This document shows positions 11,867 to 23,032 of a stretch of 39,300 bases of DNA, piece by piece. The notes beneath the pieces were generated by a model. That model was not told where the DNA came from and did not search any database. It saw nothing but the letters and a program-made list of their open reading frames with translations. Positions within the stretch are counted from its first letter, which is position 1; each line of letters opens with the position of its first letter. Origin of the DNA: an uncultured Candidatus Altimarinota bacterium (GTDB taxonomy: Bacteria; Patescibacteriota; Gracilibacteria; BD1-5; UBA6164); NCBI GenBank assembly GCA_937864295.1, contig CALMJA010000071.1, positions 1 through 39,300 on the forward strand, given 5' to 3'. The position numbers were made by a program, and so were the translations under genes.

Positions 11867-13183
11867 GTATCTAAGATTATCTACATCTCATGCTCACATA
11901 AGAATTATTATTGCATTTTTATTTTCTTTATCAAATTCTTCAATTAATTTTAATGTATTATCTAATCATTTTCAATCAACTTTATTTTTATGATTTATTT
12001 TAGATACTAGAATTTCAGAATTTATTTTTTTCTTATCTTCTTCTGTATCTCTAGATTCATAAATATTTGGTATTATTAATTTGTCAGTATTTGAAAAACT
12101 GTCTATAAAACCATCTAGTAATTCTAACGTTCTATTATATTGATGAGGTTGGAATATTGTCAATATTTGACTATTTTTATTACTTGTCTTTATTGCCTCA
12201 AGTGTCAATCTTATCTCAGTTGGATGATGTCAATAATCACTAATTAGTCTATTTCAATTATCTGTCAATCATAAATTTTCCATCCTCCTCCAAACTCAAT
12301 TATAATTTTTATATGTGTCTAGTATAACTTTTTCATCTACTCTAAGCAAATATCATAATATATAGACAAGTTTAGCATCATAGACTATATGTTGTCATGG
12401 TATTTTTAATTCAATAATTGGAAAAAATATTTTTTGTCATTTATATTTAAAAAATTTATTATGGACAGTTATATATTCTATGTCTTGTCTAATTCAAATT
12501 AATGTCGAACTATTTTTTTCTTCTCAATTTATAATTACATATCAGCCTCTTTTTACATTGTCAATTAATTGTCTATATGCTAATATATAATCATCTAAAT
12601 TTTTATAATAATCCAAATGATCTATTTCTATATTTGTAATTATTGCAATATCAGGATGGTATTTTAAAAAACTTCTTTTATATTCACATGCTTCTATAAT
12701 AAAAAAATCAGTTTTATTTTTATTATCATTTCTATGAAAAAAATTTTTTTGATCAAATTCTTTTAATATAGTTCATACAACACTGGTCATATTTTTTCCA
12801 CTATTTTTTAACATTATTGATCATAGGGAAGTTGTGGTTGATTTTCAATGAGTTCATGAAATAGTTATTAATTTTTTACTATTTGCAATTTCTGCAAGTG
12901 ATTCTGGATATGTTAAAGTTTCTAATTCTAACTCTTTTGATTTTTTAAATTCACTTTGATCTTTAGGGATTGCTTCTGTATATATAATTTTTTCAAAACT
13001 ATTATCTATAAAATCAGGTCTTTCTCATATAATTATATCAATTCATTCTTTTTTTAAGCTTCAAATTAACTCACTATCAAATTTATCACTACCATATACA
13101 TTAAATCAGTTTTCTTTGTAATATCTAGCAATTGCAGATATTCAAATTCATCCAATTCATATAAAATAAACTTTTTTTAACAT
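11849..13183 (-). CDS. murC: UDP-N-acetylmuramate--L-alanine ligase MurC
   Basis: MurC adds the first amino acid of the peptidoglycan stem to UDP-MurNAc in an ATP-dependent cytosolic step. It is 444 aa, the normal Mur ligase length. The N-terminal nucleotide fold shows IGIGGIGISAIA, residues 110-115 form the ATP loop [16 protein letters not shown] is the metal/ATP motif of the central domain, and DYGHHPTE and FQPHQYNRT mark the C-terminal domain as MurC rather than MurD/E/F. It starts 1 nt after the pth stop, so the two genes form one transcript. With PBP1A and the LCP protein elsewhere in the window, it indicates a peptidoglycan-making cell. Confidence 0.96.
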
Positions 13184-13184
13184 A

Positions 13185-13709
13185 TTAAAAACTTTGTGTT
13201 AGTAAAATATTTGTATTTTTAAATACATCATTATTTAAATCTATTATTTCTTCTTCACTAAATTTAGATAAAACCCAATCACTTACTTCAAATTTATCAT
13301 TAAATCAAATACCAATCTTTATTCTTTTAAAATTTTCTCAAAAATGTTTTATTATGCTTTTAATTCAATTATGTCATCATGCACTTCATTTATCTCTAAA
13401 TCTCAGTTTTCAAAAATCCATACTTAAATCATCATATATTACAATAACATCATTTATATCAATTTTATAAAAATTTGTTATTGAAATAATACTATCTCAA
13501 CTTAAATTCATAAAAGTTTGAGGTTTTATAAGTAGAGTTTTCTCTCATTTATATATTCATGAACTTAATTCTGCTTTAAATTTTGATTCAAATTTAAAAT
13601 CATCGAATTTATTTATATTTTTAAAATAATCTAAAAACATAAATCAAACATTATGTTTTGTATCTTCATAATTATTTCAAGGATTTCCTAGTCAAACTAT
13701 TAGTTTCAT
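13185..13709 (-). CDS. pth: peptidyl-tRNA hydrolase
   Basis: Pth releases peptides from prematurely dissociated peptidyl-tRNAs. The 174-aa protein begins MKLIVGLGNPG, followed by the catalytic H19-N20 (TKHNVGF), the PQTFMNLSG strand, the catalytic Asp in VIYDDLSM, and SAGGHNGIKSI near residue 110. All are hallmark Pth motifs, with most glycines encoded by TGA. It is the first gene of a pair with murC. Divergent transcription of the HAD phosphatase leaves about 114 nt of A/T-rich promoter region between them. Confidence 0.96.
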
Positions 13710-13811
13710 AATAAAAGTTATTTTTAAATTTAGTTAATTATAATTAAAAAAAAATAAAAATAAACTTTTAAATTAGCTTTTATTTTTTATAATTTAAATT
13801 GTTATTATTAA

Positions 13812-13817
13812 TATAAT
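13812..13817 (+). promoter_or_regulatory. -10 box close to the HAD phosphatase start
   Basis: TATAAT ends 6 nt before the ATG at 13824, so transcription from it would be leaderless or nearly so. A second TATAAT at 13788-13793 would give a leader of about 25 nt. Confidence 0.4.
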
Positions 13818-13823
13818 ACTATT

Positions 13824-14753
13824 ATGAAACTAGAAGAAGTTTTGGAGGTTTTAAAGCAAAAAACAAATGATAAGGATATACTTGAACATTTATGAATTAA
13901 GTTTAGAACTGATTATTTGGAACAAGAATATTATAGTCAAAAAATATTATCTATGCATAGAGGTGATTATTTTGTTTCTGATTTAGATTGAACATTTTTT
14001 AGAGGAGTATTACAAAAAGAAGCTTTTACTATATTTGTTAAATTTGTTAAAAAACATAATTATTTAGATCTAAATATAGATGATTATTATCTATTTTTAA
14101 AGGATTTAGAATTTTTTAATAAATTAGAAAAGAAAGCATATAATAAAGAAATAGAATTTTTTGAATATTTAAATGCTTGAATTTATTTACTTTTAAAACA
14201 CAAAAATTTAGTTGATTGGCAATGATACTTAAATTTTATGAAATATAGTTTTAGATTAAAAGAAAAAATAAATCCATTTAGATTTAGTTTTGCTAAAATG
14301 AAAGAAGTTTTATTATCAGGTGGTAATTTTGTTTTTGTTTCAGGTGCACCAAATTTTGTTTTTGATATATATTTAGAATTATTAAAAGAATATATTTGAA
14401 AAAATATAGGAGAATCATACGCTAATAATGTTTTTTGATTTTGAAGTAATGTTTTTTTGGAGCTAGATTGATATACTCCTTTATGGGGAAGAGATCATAA
14501 AAAAGATTTTATAAATATACTTCGTGAAAGAAAAATAATAAATAAAACAATTTGAGGTATGTGAGATACAGCCAGTGATTTCGGTATAAGTTATGCACTT
14601 GATTTATGAAATAAGTTCTATTTTGTTAATCCAGAAAAAAAAGTAGTTGATAATATAGAAAAATTTAAAATTGAAAATATAGATTATGAATTGATAATTG
14701 AAAGAAAAGATTTGATATTTAAAATAAAAAAAGAAGATATTAATTTAGTTTAA
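13824..14753 (+). CDS. HAD-superfamily phosphatase, phosphoserine-phosphatase-like
   Basis: This 309-aa soluble protein has the HAD motifs in order. Motif I is FVSDLDGTFF with D53 as nucleophile and D55 as acid/base. Motif II is FVFVSGAP near residue 172. Motif IV is GGMGDTASDFGISYAL, close to the GDSxxD pattern of subclass I phosphatases, followed by FVNPEK as in SerB-like enzymes. The roughly 90-residue helical stretch between motifs I and II would be the C1 cap. Cleavage of a phosphomonoester is likely; the substrate is unknown. The N-terminal 45 residues form an extra helical region. It is monocistronic and ends in a hairpin shared with the convergent Xer gene. Confidence 0.85.
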
Positions 14754-14764
14754 TATCTTTTTTA
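14734..14764. terminator. bidirectional terminator, HAD gene/xer
   Basis: AAGATATTAA and TTAATATCTT enclose TTTAGT, followed by TTTTATTT. It includes the HAD stop codon (14751-14753) and reaches the recombinase stop (14762-14764). Confidence 0.88.
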
Positions 14765-15682
14765 TTTAAAAAATTTTGAATGTACATCTTTTAATTTTTT
14801 ATTTGTCACATGAGTATACACTTGAGTTGTTGTTATACTAGCATGTCCAAGCATTTCTTGAATTGCTCTTAAATCTGCTCAGTTACTAAGAAGGGTAGTA
14901 GCAAAACTATGTCTTAGAGTATGTGCTGAAATATCTTTTAAAATATAAGCTTTTAAAGCATATTTTTTAACCATATTAGTGATAAAAAATCTAGTTAATC
15001 TAACTTTTTCATCACTAAGTTCAGATATATTATCTTTTTTTGTATTATGTCTTATGAAAAGAGGTGAAAATCAATCAGTTCTTTTTTCTAAATATTTTTC
15101 TATTAAAGTTGCTGCATTTTTTGTCAGATATACAACTCTAACTTTTCTTCATTTTCATCTTACAGCAAATTCTCTTCTTTTTAAATTTATATCACTTTTA
15201 TTTAGTGCTGTTAACTCTGAAATTCTCAGACCAGTTGAATATATACATTCCATTATTGCAAGGTCTCTAGATCAAATAATAGTGTTTATATTTGGAGCTG
15301 TGAATAATCTATCTAATTCATCTTGATTTAAAAATTCCACATGTCTATCCTCAGCTTTTATTAAATCAATAGCTGTGGCACTTAAACTTTTTTGTCATTT
15401 TTTTTCCAGAAATTTTAAAAAACTCCTAATAGTTATCATATATGCATTAGCTGTTTTTATAGATATTGTTCTTCTTTTTTCATAAAGATAACTTCTAAAT
15501 CATTCAGCTATATCTAAAGATAAGTCTGACATATCAAAAATGTCTAAATTTTTATATTTTTCGTCTATATATTCATTAAACTTTCTCAAATGTCTATCGT
15601 ATTGTTCTACTGTTTTAGGTGATTTATTTTTGATAACTTCTAAATAATTTAAAAATTTTGAATGAGCTTCTTTTAATAACAT
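14762..15682 (-). CDS. tyrosine recombinase of the XerC/XerD family
   Basis: This 306-aa site-specific recombinase has the normal Xer length. The N-terminal SAM-like domain (about 1-95) is followed by the catalytic domain with R153 (STGLRISEL), Lys in the GKGRK turn (about 178-180), H254 and R257 (HTLRHSFAT), H280 (LGHAS) and the nucleophile Y289 (TTTQVYTHV). Xer proteins resolve chromosome dimers at dif with FtsK; CPR genomes often carry a single Xer. No integration module, phage gene or att repeat is visible, so housekeeping XerC/XerD is more likely than an integrase. It faces the HAD phosphatase and is divergent from the 63-aa gene. Confidence 0.93.
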
Positions 15683-15810
15683 TTTTCATACTTAAAATAA
15701 TAAATATTATGTTATCCATTATACTTATTTAAAACTTTTTTCAAATATGATTTTGCATTTTTTAAAAAATACTTATTATTCCAAGATATTAATTAAATAA
15801 TTTATTTTGT

Positions 15811-16002
15811 ATGGTAGAAAAACCCGGGTGATGGACTTGATGATGGTGAGGATTTCCAAAAGAAGAACCAAAAAAAGTTGAAAAATGAGATAATAACACT
15901 ACTTGAATAAAAAGTAAGCAAGTTTGATGGCGTTTATGACATACTTTAGATGAAGTTGAAGAACTTTTAAAATTAGAAAGAGACAAAAAAAGAACTAGAT
16001 AA
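15811..16002 (+). CDS. 63-aa Gly/Trp-rich small protein of unknown function
   Basis: I do not recognise a family. The frame contains eight TGA codons in 63 and is invisible under the standard code. The N-terminus MVEKPGGWTGGWGGFPKEEP is rich in Gly, Trp and Pro; the C-terminus is a charged amphipathic helix (HTLDEVEELLKLERDKK). It has no signal peptide. Support for a real gene: an ATG in an A/T-rich leader, a TAA stop in the loop of a strong terminator, and a divergent gene on the left. The first 50 bases are much GC-richer than the surroundings and include CCCGGG, implying selection on the amino-acid sequence. Confidence 0.75.
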
Positions 16003-16017
16003 TCTAGTTCTTTTTAT
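15987..16017. terminator. bidirectional terminator, 63-aa gene/map
   Basis: AAAAAAGAACTAGA and TCTAGTTCTTTTT enclose the TAA stop of the 63-aa gene (16000-16002) as the loop. The map stop (16014-16016) is in the right flank. Confidence 0.92.
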
Positions 16018-16757
16018 ATTATAATTTCAGGTTCTCATTCTGTAATTAATATAGTGTGTTCATATTGGCATCATAAACTTCAATCTTTTATAAATATTTC
16101 CCAATCTCAATCATCATCTATTTCTCAACTAGTTTGTCATAAAATAGGTTCTATTGCAAGAGTCATACCAGCTTTTAACTTAGGTCAAGTTCAAGGAGTT
16201 CAAAAATTATATATGTATGGTTTTTCATGTAATTTTAATCAAATAGCATGACCAGTTAAATCTTTTACTACTTTAAATCAAGCAGATTCAATTTCTCTTT
16301 GTATAGCATAACCAATATCTCAAACAGTATTTCAATCTCTTGCAGCATTTATTCAAGCATATAGAGCCTTTTTATTTGCTTCAATTAATCTAGCTCATTC
16401 AGGATTTTTATCATCACCTCATATTATTACCGAGAAAGCTGCATCTGTATTAACACCATATTTTTTATCTTTTATTCAAAAATCAAAAGTAACTAGATCT
16501 CAGTTTTTAAAAACAATTCATTTTCTAGCTCTTCCATGAACAACAACTTCATTTACACTTATACATATATTATCTGGAAAATCATATACTCATTTAAATC
16601 AGCAAAGAACTCAGTGTTCTTTTGCTATTTTTCCACACAAATCATTTATTTGTATTGCAGTAGTTCATTCTTTTACAGTTTCTCTTATTGCATCAAATAC
16701 TTTTTTATGCACTTTTGCATTTTCTCTCATTATTTCTAATTCTTCTTTATTTAACAT
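16014..16757 (-). CDS. map: methionine aminopeptidase type I
   Basis: The enzyme removes the initiator methionine from nascent proteins. Its 247 aa fit type I MAP without an N-terminal extension. Metal ligands are visible in order: Asp in VTFDFGIK, Asp in NTDAAF, His in LTGHAIG, Glu in LAIEPIL and Glu in CQYEHTILITEG. The usual GHGIG is GHAIG here, and the residue after the first metal Asp is Phe rather than Ile; both are conservative. NEVVVHGRA carries the substrate-side His. It is the last gene of an operon behind two secreted proteins (13-nt gap). In many bacteria map follows adk or secY, so this context is atypical. Confidence 0.95.
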
Positions 16758-16770
16758 TTTTATATTTTTA

Positions 16771-18069
16771 TTAATTACATTCACCACAATTTCACTTTCA
16801 ATTATCTTGTTGATTACATATTTTTACAGCTTTAGGACAAGTTTTATTTAATGTTTTTATTGAATTTGATAAATCAATATGAACATTTATTAATTTTGTT
16901 CTCAAATTAGTTGTATTTAATTCTGAATTTCATTCAAAATTCATCATTTCTAAATACATACTATCAATTTTTTCTTTTATTAAATTTGTATTGGTAGAAT
17001 TTTCTTGTGCTCTAATTGTACTGTTGATATCTATGTTTTCTTGTTGTTTTTTTTCAAAAAAATCTCAAATAACATCATTTTTAAAATCTTTTAATTTACT
17101 TTCTAATTTTAATCTTGTATTATTAAAAGTATTTTTTATAAAATTATTATTTTTACTAAATCATTCACTATTATATTTATCTAAAGCATCAAGAGTATTT
17201 GATTGTGAATCTCAAGATATTCATTGTTTTGATAATTCATTTTTTAATAATCTTTTTTCAGCTTCGTTATATTTTTCGTTTTTTGTATCATTTCAAAGCA
17301 TTAAATCTATAGCATCCTTCCATTTTTGAACTCAATCTTTACCTTCTTTATTTAGAACTCAAATTTCTTTTATTGCTTTTGATATTTTTTCAAAAAATCA
17401 ACCATCTTCACTACATTTACTATATGATTCTATATTATAGTTTGTTTGTATATCCATTTCAAAATTAGGATCAACTAACTGTATTTCTGTTTTATTTTTA
17501 TTTATTTCACCAATTACTGTATTTCTAAATAAATCTAATACTGCTTCATTATTAGAAGTTAATTTTCAAATAAGCTCTCAAGCTGTAATTTCATCTGAAA
17601 AATTACATTTTCCAGTTATATCTTTACATATTCATTTAATAATAATATCAGTTTTTCAATTTTTAATTATAGAATCAAGGTAAAATTTTATACCTTTTCA
17701 TTCTCATTCTAATAATCTATAATCTCTTTTTACTTCATGAGGAACTTCATTTGATATAGGGAAGACTGCAAAATATTTGAAATAAGAGTAGTAAGAATCG
17801 AAATTAAAAATTTGATTATATACTTTTAATGCACTACTCTTTACATTTTTATATTCATTTTCAACTTCATTTGATAAACTTTTATCATCTGTTTCTTTTT
17901 TATCATTTGATTCAGATAATTGAGTAGATATTTTATTTATAATACTTCTATTATTTTCAATATACTTCAATAAAGCAGGAGATGATTTACTTTTTATAGC
18001 ACAATCTCCAGCATAAGTATAGTTTATACTTATAACAAAAACAAAAAATGTAAAAATAATTTTTTTCAT
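16771..18069 (-). CDS. secreted protein of unknown function (432 aa)
   Basis: I do not recognise a family. The start MKKIIFTFFVFVISINYTYAGD is a typical Sec signal peptide with likely cleavage after TYA. The mature part is hydrophilic and helical, with long stretches rich in Asn, Lys and Glu, and no later membrane segment. Cysteines occur near the mature N-terminus (GDCAIKS), in a central cluster (KGICKDITGKC), at about 235 (SKCSEDG), and in the C-terminal TCPKAVKICNQQD...NCGECN. Their even number and export suggest disulfides. It lies 11 nt after another secreted protein gene and 13 nt before map, so the three are probably co-transcribed. A role at the cell surface in host contact is possible for this lineage but is inference. 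Confidence 0.85.
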
Positions 18070-18080
18070 TATATTTTTTA

Positions 18081-19682
18081 TTAACTTCCTTCAGGAATTT
18101 TTAACATATTTGAATAAATTTTATTTAAATTCTCTATATAATTTTTTATTCATGCATTAAATACTTCTAATTCTTTGAATTGAGTTTCAAAATCACTCAT
18201 TATTCAAGTTTTTACCTCGTTTTCTATTAATTTACTCATAAGTTCTTTTTGCTTTTGCTTATCTTTTTGATAGTTATTAAAAGCAGGGATATTATCTAAA
18301 TATTGAGATGTATTCAATAAAGAAGAATTTAGTGCTATTTGTTTATCTGTATCTACATTTTTAAAAATTGATAAATCATTTCTTCTTTTATATTCTAATC
18401 AATTAGATTCATAATAAAATTTTAATTGATTTTCTGTAGAATAAAGATCATCTCATTCTTTTTTATCTTCTTTAACTATGTTTAACATAGGTATCGGCTT
18501 TTGAGATATTTGAACTCAAATATGAAAAATATCAGGTAAATTCAAATCTTTTAATCAAAGCTCAAAATTATTTATTGTCATTTTTGAACCTACTAATGAA
18601 GTATTTGTAAATTTTTTCAAATGGTCATTAGATCTATTTATTAGATATTCTATACTTATATCTTGAAATCAACCTCATAGTAATAGATGATTATAAGTTA
18701 TAAATTTAATATCTATACAAAAAAATGTATTACAAGGAAATTGACTATTGTCTGTTACTTTACTATATTCACTAAAAGGCATTTGTAGAGCTTTTTTTTC
18801 TAATTCTTTTTTAGTTTTAATTTCGTTTTCATTTTTAGGTGAAGTTTGACCAGTTCAAGTATCTATATTTTTTTCATCAATTTTTGAATCTGAATTTAAA
18901 AAATTTAAACTATTTTCATTTAATCATGAATTAGAATTAGCTATGCTACATAAATAACTACTATAAACACTTTGTGAGTTTATTTCATCAAAAGTTTTTA
19001 AGTTATCAAACTCTTTGTTAGAATTTGAATTATTTTCATTTATAACATTTAAATTTAGTATATCTAATGGAGTTCTATTTAATTCATTTGCATTATCTAT
19101 TAAATTTGATATTTCTCATGCTAAATCTAAATCAGTATTTCATTCGTAAACTGTAGAATCTTCCATAAAAATTATAGAATCTATATTTTGTAAATCAACT
19201 ATTAAGTCAAAAGGACTATTTCACTCAAATCAATCCGCATATATTCAAGTACTTCCTAAATTAAAAATTTGATTTGTTTTTTCTTTTGCTTGATTAGAAT
19301 ATTCATTTGCAACTAATCAAATTGATTCTATTAATGAAATTAAAGTATTTTGATTTATAGATCAATCCTCATTTATACAACTTTTATCAATTTTATTTTT
19401 AATAACATCTATTTTTCATTCTGTTGCTATAAATTTTATTTCTTCAACAGATAAGTTTTCTTTAATACAATTATTTTCACTTTGTTTATTTATTTTTTCT
19501 TTTGTTCATTCTTCTCATACTATATCTATTTTAAACAAGTCTTCTTCCATTTTACCTACATTATCAGCAATACTACTATAGAATCATTTTTCAGAATCAG
19601 AACTAACTCAAAAAGCAAAAATTGTCTTTGAGTTGAAAAATGATAATATCATTAAAAAAAATATAAAAATTATTTTTTTCAT
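18081..19682 (-). CDS. secreted protein of unknown function (533 aa)
   Basis: I do not recognise a family. The N-terminus MKKIIFIFFLMILSFFNSKTIFAF is a signal peptide with likely cleavage at FAF/GVS. The mature protein is acidic, Asn/Ser-rich and mostly helical. Cysteines are paired along the chain (NNCIKEN, KSCINED, YLCSIAN, PCNTFFCIDIK), suggesting disulfides. A low-complexity segment (about 300-330; TGQTSPKNENEIK) may be a linker between two domains. It is the first gene of the operon with the 432-aa secreted protein and map, about 97 nt from clpC with a terminator between. Its general design resembles the downstream secreted protein, so they may form a pair. Confidence 0.85.
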
Positions 19683-19743
19683 TTAAAAAAATGGCTAATA
19701 ATTTAATTTAAAAAATTATATTTAAAAAAATATATTTATCAAT

Positions 19744-19772
19744 AAAAAAGCTTGTTTTTAACAAGCTTTTTC
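19744..19772 (-). terminator. clpC terminator
   Basis: AAAAAGCTTGTT and AACAAGCTTTTT arms enclose TTT. It lies just downstream of the clpC stop and upstream of the secreted-protein operon. Confidence 0.9.
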
Positions 19773-19778
19773 TATTTT

Positions 19779-22355
19779 TTATTTTATATTTAATTTATCT
19801 TTTTCTATAAATAATTCAAAAGCAGAAATATCATTAGAATTTATAATTCTTTCTGCAATTAAGTCTTCTATATTATCAACTATATATCTTCTTACTTCTC
19901 TTGCTCAGAAGTCAGGATTATAAACAACTTTAGTTATATAATTTACTACTTTTAAATCATATTTTAGAGTATAATTTCTTTTTTGTAATCTATTTTCTAA
20001 ATCTTTTAATCCAAGTGTAACTATTTTTTTAATTTGATTTTTATCAAGAGGATTAAAAACAATTATTTTATCAATTCTATTTATAAATTCAGGAGAAAAA
20101 TAATCAGTTAAATTAGCTTTTATATTTTCTGCTGCTTTTTTATAGTCTTCAATTGCTTTTGTTTCTTCACTTTCTTTTATATCAAATCAAATTGTAGCTG
20201 CTTTTTTAGTAAATTCTTCTTGTCATATGTTACTAGTCATAACTATAACAGTATTTTTGAAATTTATTTTTTTACCTTTATTATCAGTTAGAACTCATTC
20301 TTCAAGAATTTGTAAAAGTAGATTATATACTTCAAAATCTCATTTTTCAATTTCATCGAAAAGTATAACACTATATGGTTTTTTTCTTACTTTTTCAGTT
20401 AACATTCAACCTTCTTCATATCATACATATCAAGCATTTGAACCAATAAGTTTATTTACAGAAGTTTTATCTGAAAACTCACTCATATCTATTTTTATAA
20501 GTGCATCTTTATCATCATAAAAATATTTTGCTAATACTTTTACAAGTTCTGTTTTACCAACTCAAGTTGGACCTAAAAATAAGAAACTTCAAAGAGGTCT
20601 ATTTGGATTTCAAATTCATGCTTTACTTCTCATTATTGATTTAATAATTCAAGTTACTGCGTCATCTTGCCCAATTATTTCATTTTTAATATTTTTACTC
20701 AAATCTTTTAATTTTTGAGTTTCATTTTTACTTAAGTTTGAAACAGGGATTCAAGTAGCAATACTTAATATTTTTTGTACATCATTTCAATCAATAGTCA
20801 TTCTTTTTTCTTTTGGAACTTGGAATTTTTGTTTTAATTCAACTATTTTTTTCTCAAGTTCTACTTGTAATTCTTTTAATTTATATGCTTTTTTATATTG
20901 TTGTGAAACAACAGCATCTTCAATCATTTTATTATTTTTTGCTATTCTTTCTTTTAGTTTTTTAGTTTCGCTTTCATCAAAATTATATTTCATTGATTTG
21001 ATACTACATGCCTCATCAATTAAATCTATAGCTTTATCTGGTAAATATCTATCAGTTATATATCTAATAGATAATTCTACAGCTTCTTCAATAGCATCTT
21101 CACTTATGTTTAAGTTATGATAATTTTCAAAAGATTCTTTTAATCCACTAAGTATTTGAGTTGCTGTTTTTTTATCAGGTTCATTAACTATTATTGGTTG
21201 GAATCTTCTCTCTAAAGCAGAATCTTTTTCTATATATTTTTTATATTCGTTATGAGTAGTTGCTCAAATAACTCTTATTTTTCATCTACCCATTGCTGGT
21301 TTTAATATATTTGATGCATCAAGAGAGCCTTCTCATGATCATGCTCAAATAATAGTATGGATTTCATCTATAAATAATATTATTTCATTTTCAACTTTAG
21401 AAGCTTCATCAATTACTTGTTTTATTCTAGATTCAAATTCTCATCTATATTTAGTACCTGCAACTAGGGAAGACATATCAAGAGATAAAACTCTTTTATC
21501 TTTCATAGAAAATGGTACATTTCAAGATGATATTCTAAGTGCTAATCATTCTGCAATTGCAGTTTTACCAACTCAAGGTTCTCAAATTAAAACAGGATTA
21601 TTTTTTGTTTTTCTGTTTAAGATAGATATTAGTCTTTCAACTTCTATATCTCTACCTATAATTTTATCTATTTTTCAATCAATTGCTTCTTTTGTTAAAT
21701 CAGTTGAGAAAAAATCAAGAGCAGGAGTAGTTGATTCAATAGTTTTGTTACTTTTTTGTTCTTTATTTTGATCAAAAGGAGTTGATTCATCCTTTTGTCA
21801 CATAAGATTTTGAGTTATAGCTCATAAAATTTTATTTATAGATTCTTCATCTTTGATTTCAAATTCTCATATATTTGATTCTATATCAAATGAACTTTTA
21901 ATTCAATCAACAGTTCATAATTGATTTAAATCAATTATGTTTTTTTCTATATCTTTTGGAGTTATTCCTATATAGTCTAAAAAACTATTTAACCAAGAGT
22001 CATTTCTAAGAATAGATAATAAAAAATCCTCAGTAGAAGCTTTTTGTTTAGAAAAAGATGCAGCAATTTTAACACTTCATAAAATTACATTTTTAAGTCT
22101 ATGACTCATTCCAGCATAAACTCATCTTCTTTTTTCTAATTTTTCATTAAAAATACCTTTATTTATAATTTCTATTGTTAATTTCTCATTAATTCAATAC
22201 AAATTAAATATTTCTTTAATTCATCCAGTAGATGTTTTAACTATTTCAATAAATATATCTTCAATAGCTAATTCTTTAATTCAAATTTCTTTTGCATTGT
22301 TTTCGGCATTTATTAATGCTTTTTTATATCAATCAGAAAAATTGTTATAAGACAT
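19779..22355 (-). CDS. clpC: ClpC-type AAA+ unfoldase (Hsp100), ClpP partner
   Basis: This 858-aa two-ring unfoldase has an N-terminal Clp domain (about 1-150), AAA-1 with Walker A GEPGVGKT (K264) and Walker [10 protein letters not shown], a short middle coiled coil (about 455-520), and AAA-2 with GPTGVGKT (K601) and VILFDEIEK. The loop IGF at 722-724, just before [10 protein letters not shown], corresponds to the ClpP-docking [LI]GF loop; ClpB lacks it, so a protease partner is expected rather than pure disaggregation. A basic-acidic linker precedes AAA-1. It unfolds damaged or tagged cytosolic proteins with ATP. A promoter with an extended -10 lies about 60-80 nt upstream. No CIRCE or CtsR-like repeat is evident, and clpP is not in the window. 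Confidence 0.95.
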
Positions 22356-22410
22356 TTTTATTTTTTGTTAGTAATTAATTTTTGCAAATATAATAATATT
22401 TTATATAATT

Positions 22411-22438
22411 ATTATATCATAAAAAGATTTTAAACAAA
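22411..22438 (-). promoter_or_regulatory. promoter of clpC
   Basis: On the minus strand TTTGTT/TTGTTT and TATAAT are spaced by about 15-16 nt, with TGA just before the -10 box (extended -10). The leader to the ATG is about 50 nt, longer than usual here. Confidence 0.55.
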
Positions 22439-22518
22439 GTTACTTGCTTGTTTTCCTGTTAAAAACTCTTAGACTTTTGCAAATAATCTTTTTTAGTTAA
22501 TTTTTAATATAAAAAAAT

Positions 22519-23013
22519 ATGTCTAAAAAAAATTTATTTTTATTAGCTGCATGATATGTTGCAGGTTGAATAATAGCTTCAATTTATAATAAAAAGAAAC
22601 CAGAACAATTAAAAAAAGAATTAACAAAAGCAAAAGAAACTTGAGAAGGAAGTTTTAAAGTTTTGGTTGATACTTTTATTGAAACTCATTCTAATTTATT
22701 AGATGATTTAAAAAAGGAAGTATTAAGTGAACAAAATATAGCTAAGTTTGAATCTCATAAAGAAGAAGTTTTAAAAATAATTGATTCATACAAAGAAAAA
22801 TGAAATTCATTAATAAATGAATTAAAAGAAAATGGTAAATGATATATTTTGGTTATATCTAAAAAATTAGAAGATTTATACAATGAAAAATTACTTGAAA
22901 TAGAATCAATAAAAGGTATGACACCTGAAAAAATTGAAGAATTAAAAAATAAATTACTTTTAAGTTTTGAAGAACTTAAAAAAGAAATTAAAAAAATAAA
23001 AAACAAAGAATAA
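22519..23013 (+). CDS. YtxH-like membrane-anchored helical protein (164 aa)
   Basis: The N-terminus MSKKNLFLLAAGYVAGGIIASIYNKKK is a single glycine-rich hydrophobic segment followed by basic residues, as in YtxH-type and related small stress proteins. The remaining 135 residues are a long, highly charged helix or coiled coil without cysteines. Its function is unknown. It is divergent from clpC across about 160 nt, so shared stress regulation is conceivable but not shown. The stop codon forms the exact 3-nt loop of a 19-bp terminator hairpin. Confidence 0.75.
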
Positions 23014-23032
23014 TTCTTTGTTTTTTATTTTT
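22992..23032. terminator. 19-bp bidirectional terminator, YtxH-like gene/prx
   Basis: Perfect arms of 19 nt (top CAAAGAA / TTCTTTG) enclose a 3-nt loop that is the TAA stop codon of the plus-strand gene. The peroxiredoxin stop (23031-23033) overlaps the other edge. Confidence 0.93.

Noticed and set aside
14979-15326. 115-aa plus-strand reading frame
   Set aside because: It lies entirely opposite the Xer recombinase catalytic domain, whose motifs are intact.
14762-15682. Phage or integrative-element integrase
   Set aside because: Length and motifs fit housekeeping Xer, and no att repeats, tRNA or phage genes are nearby.
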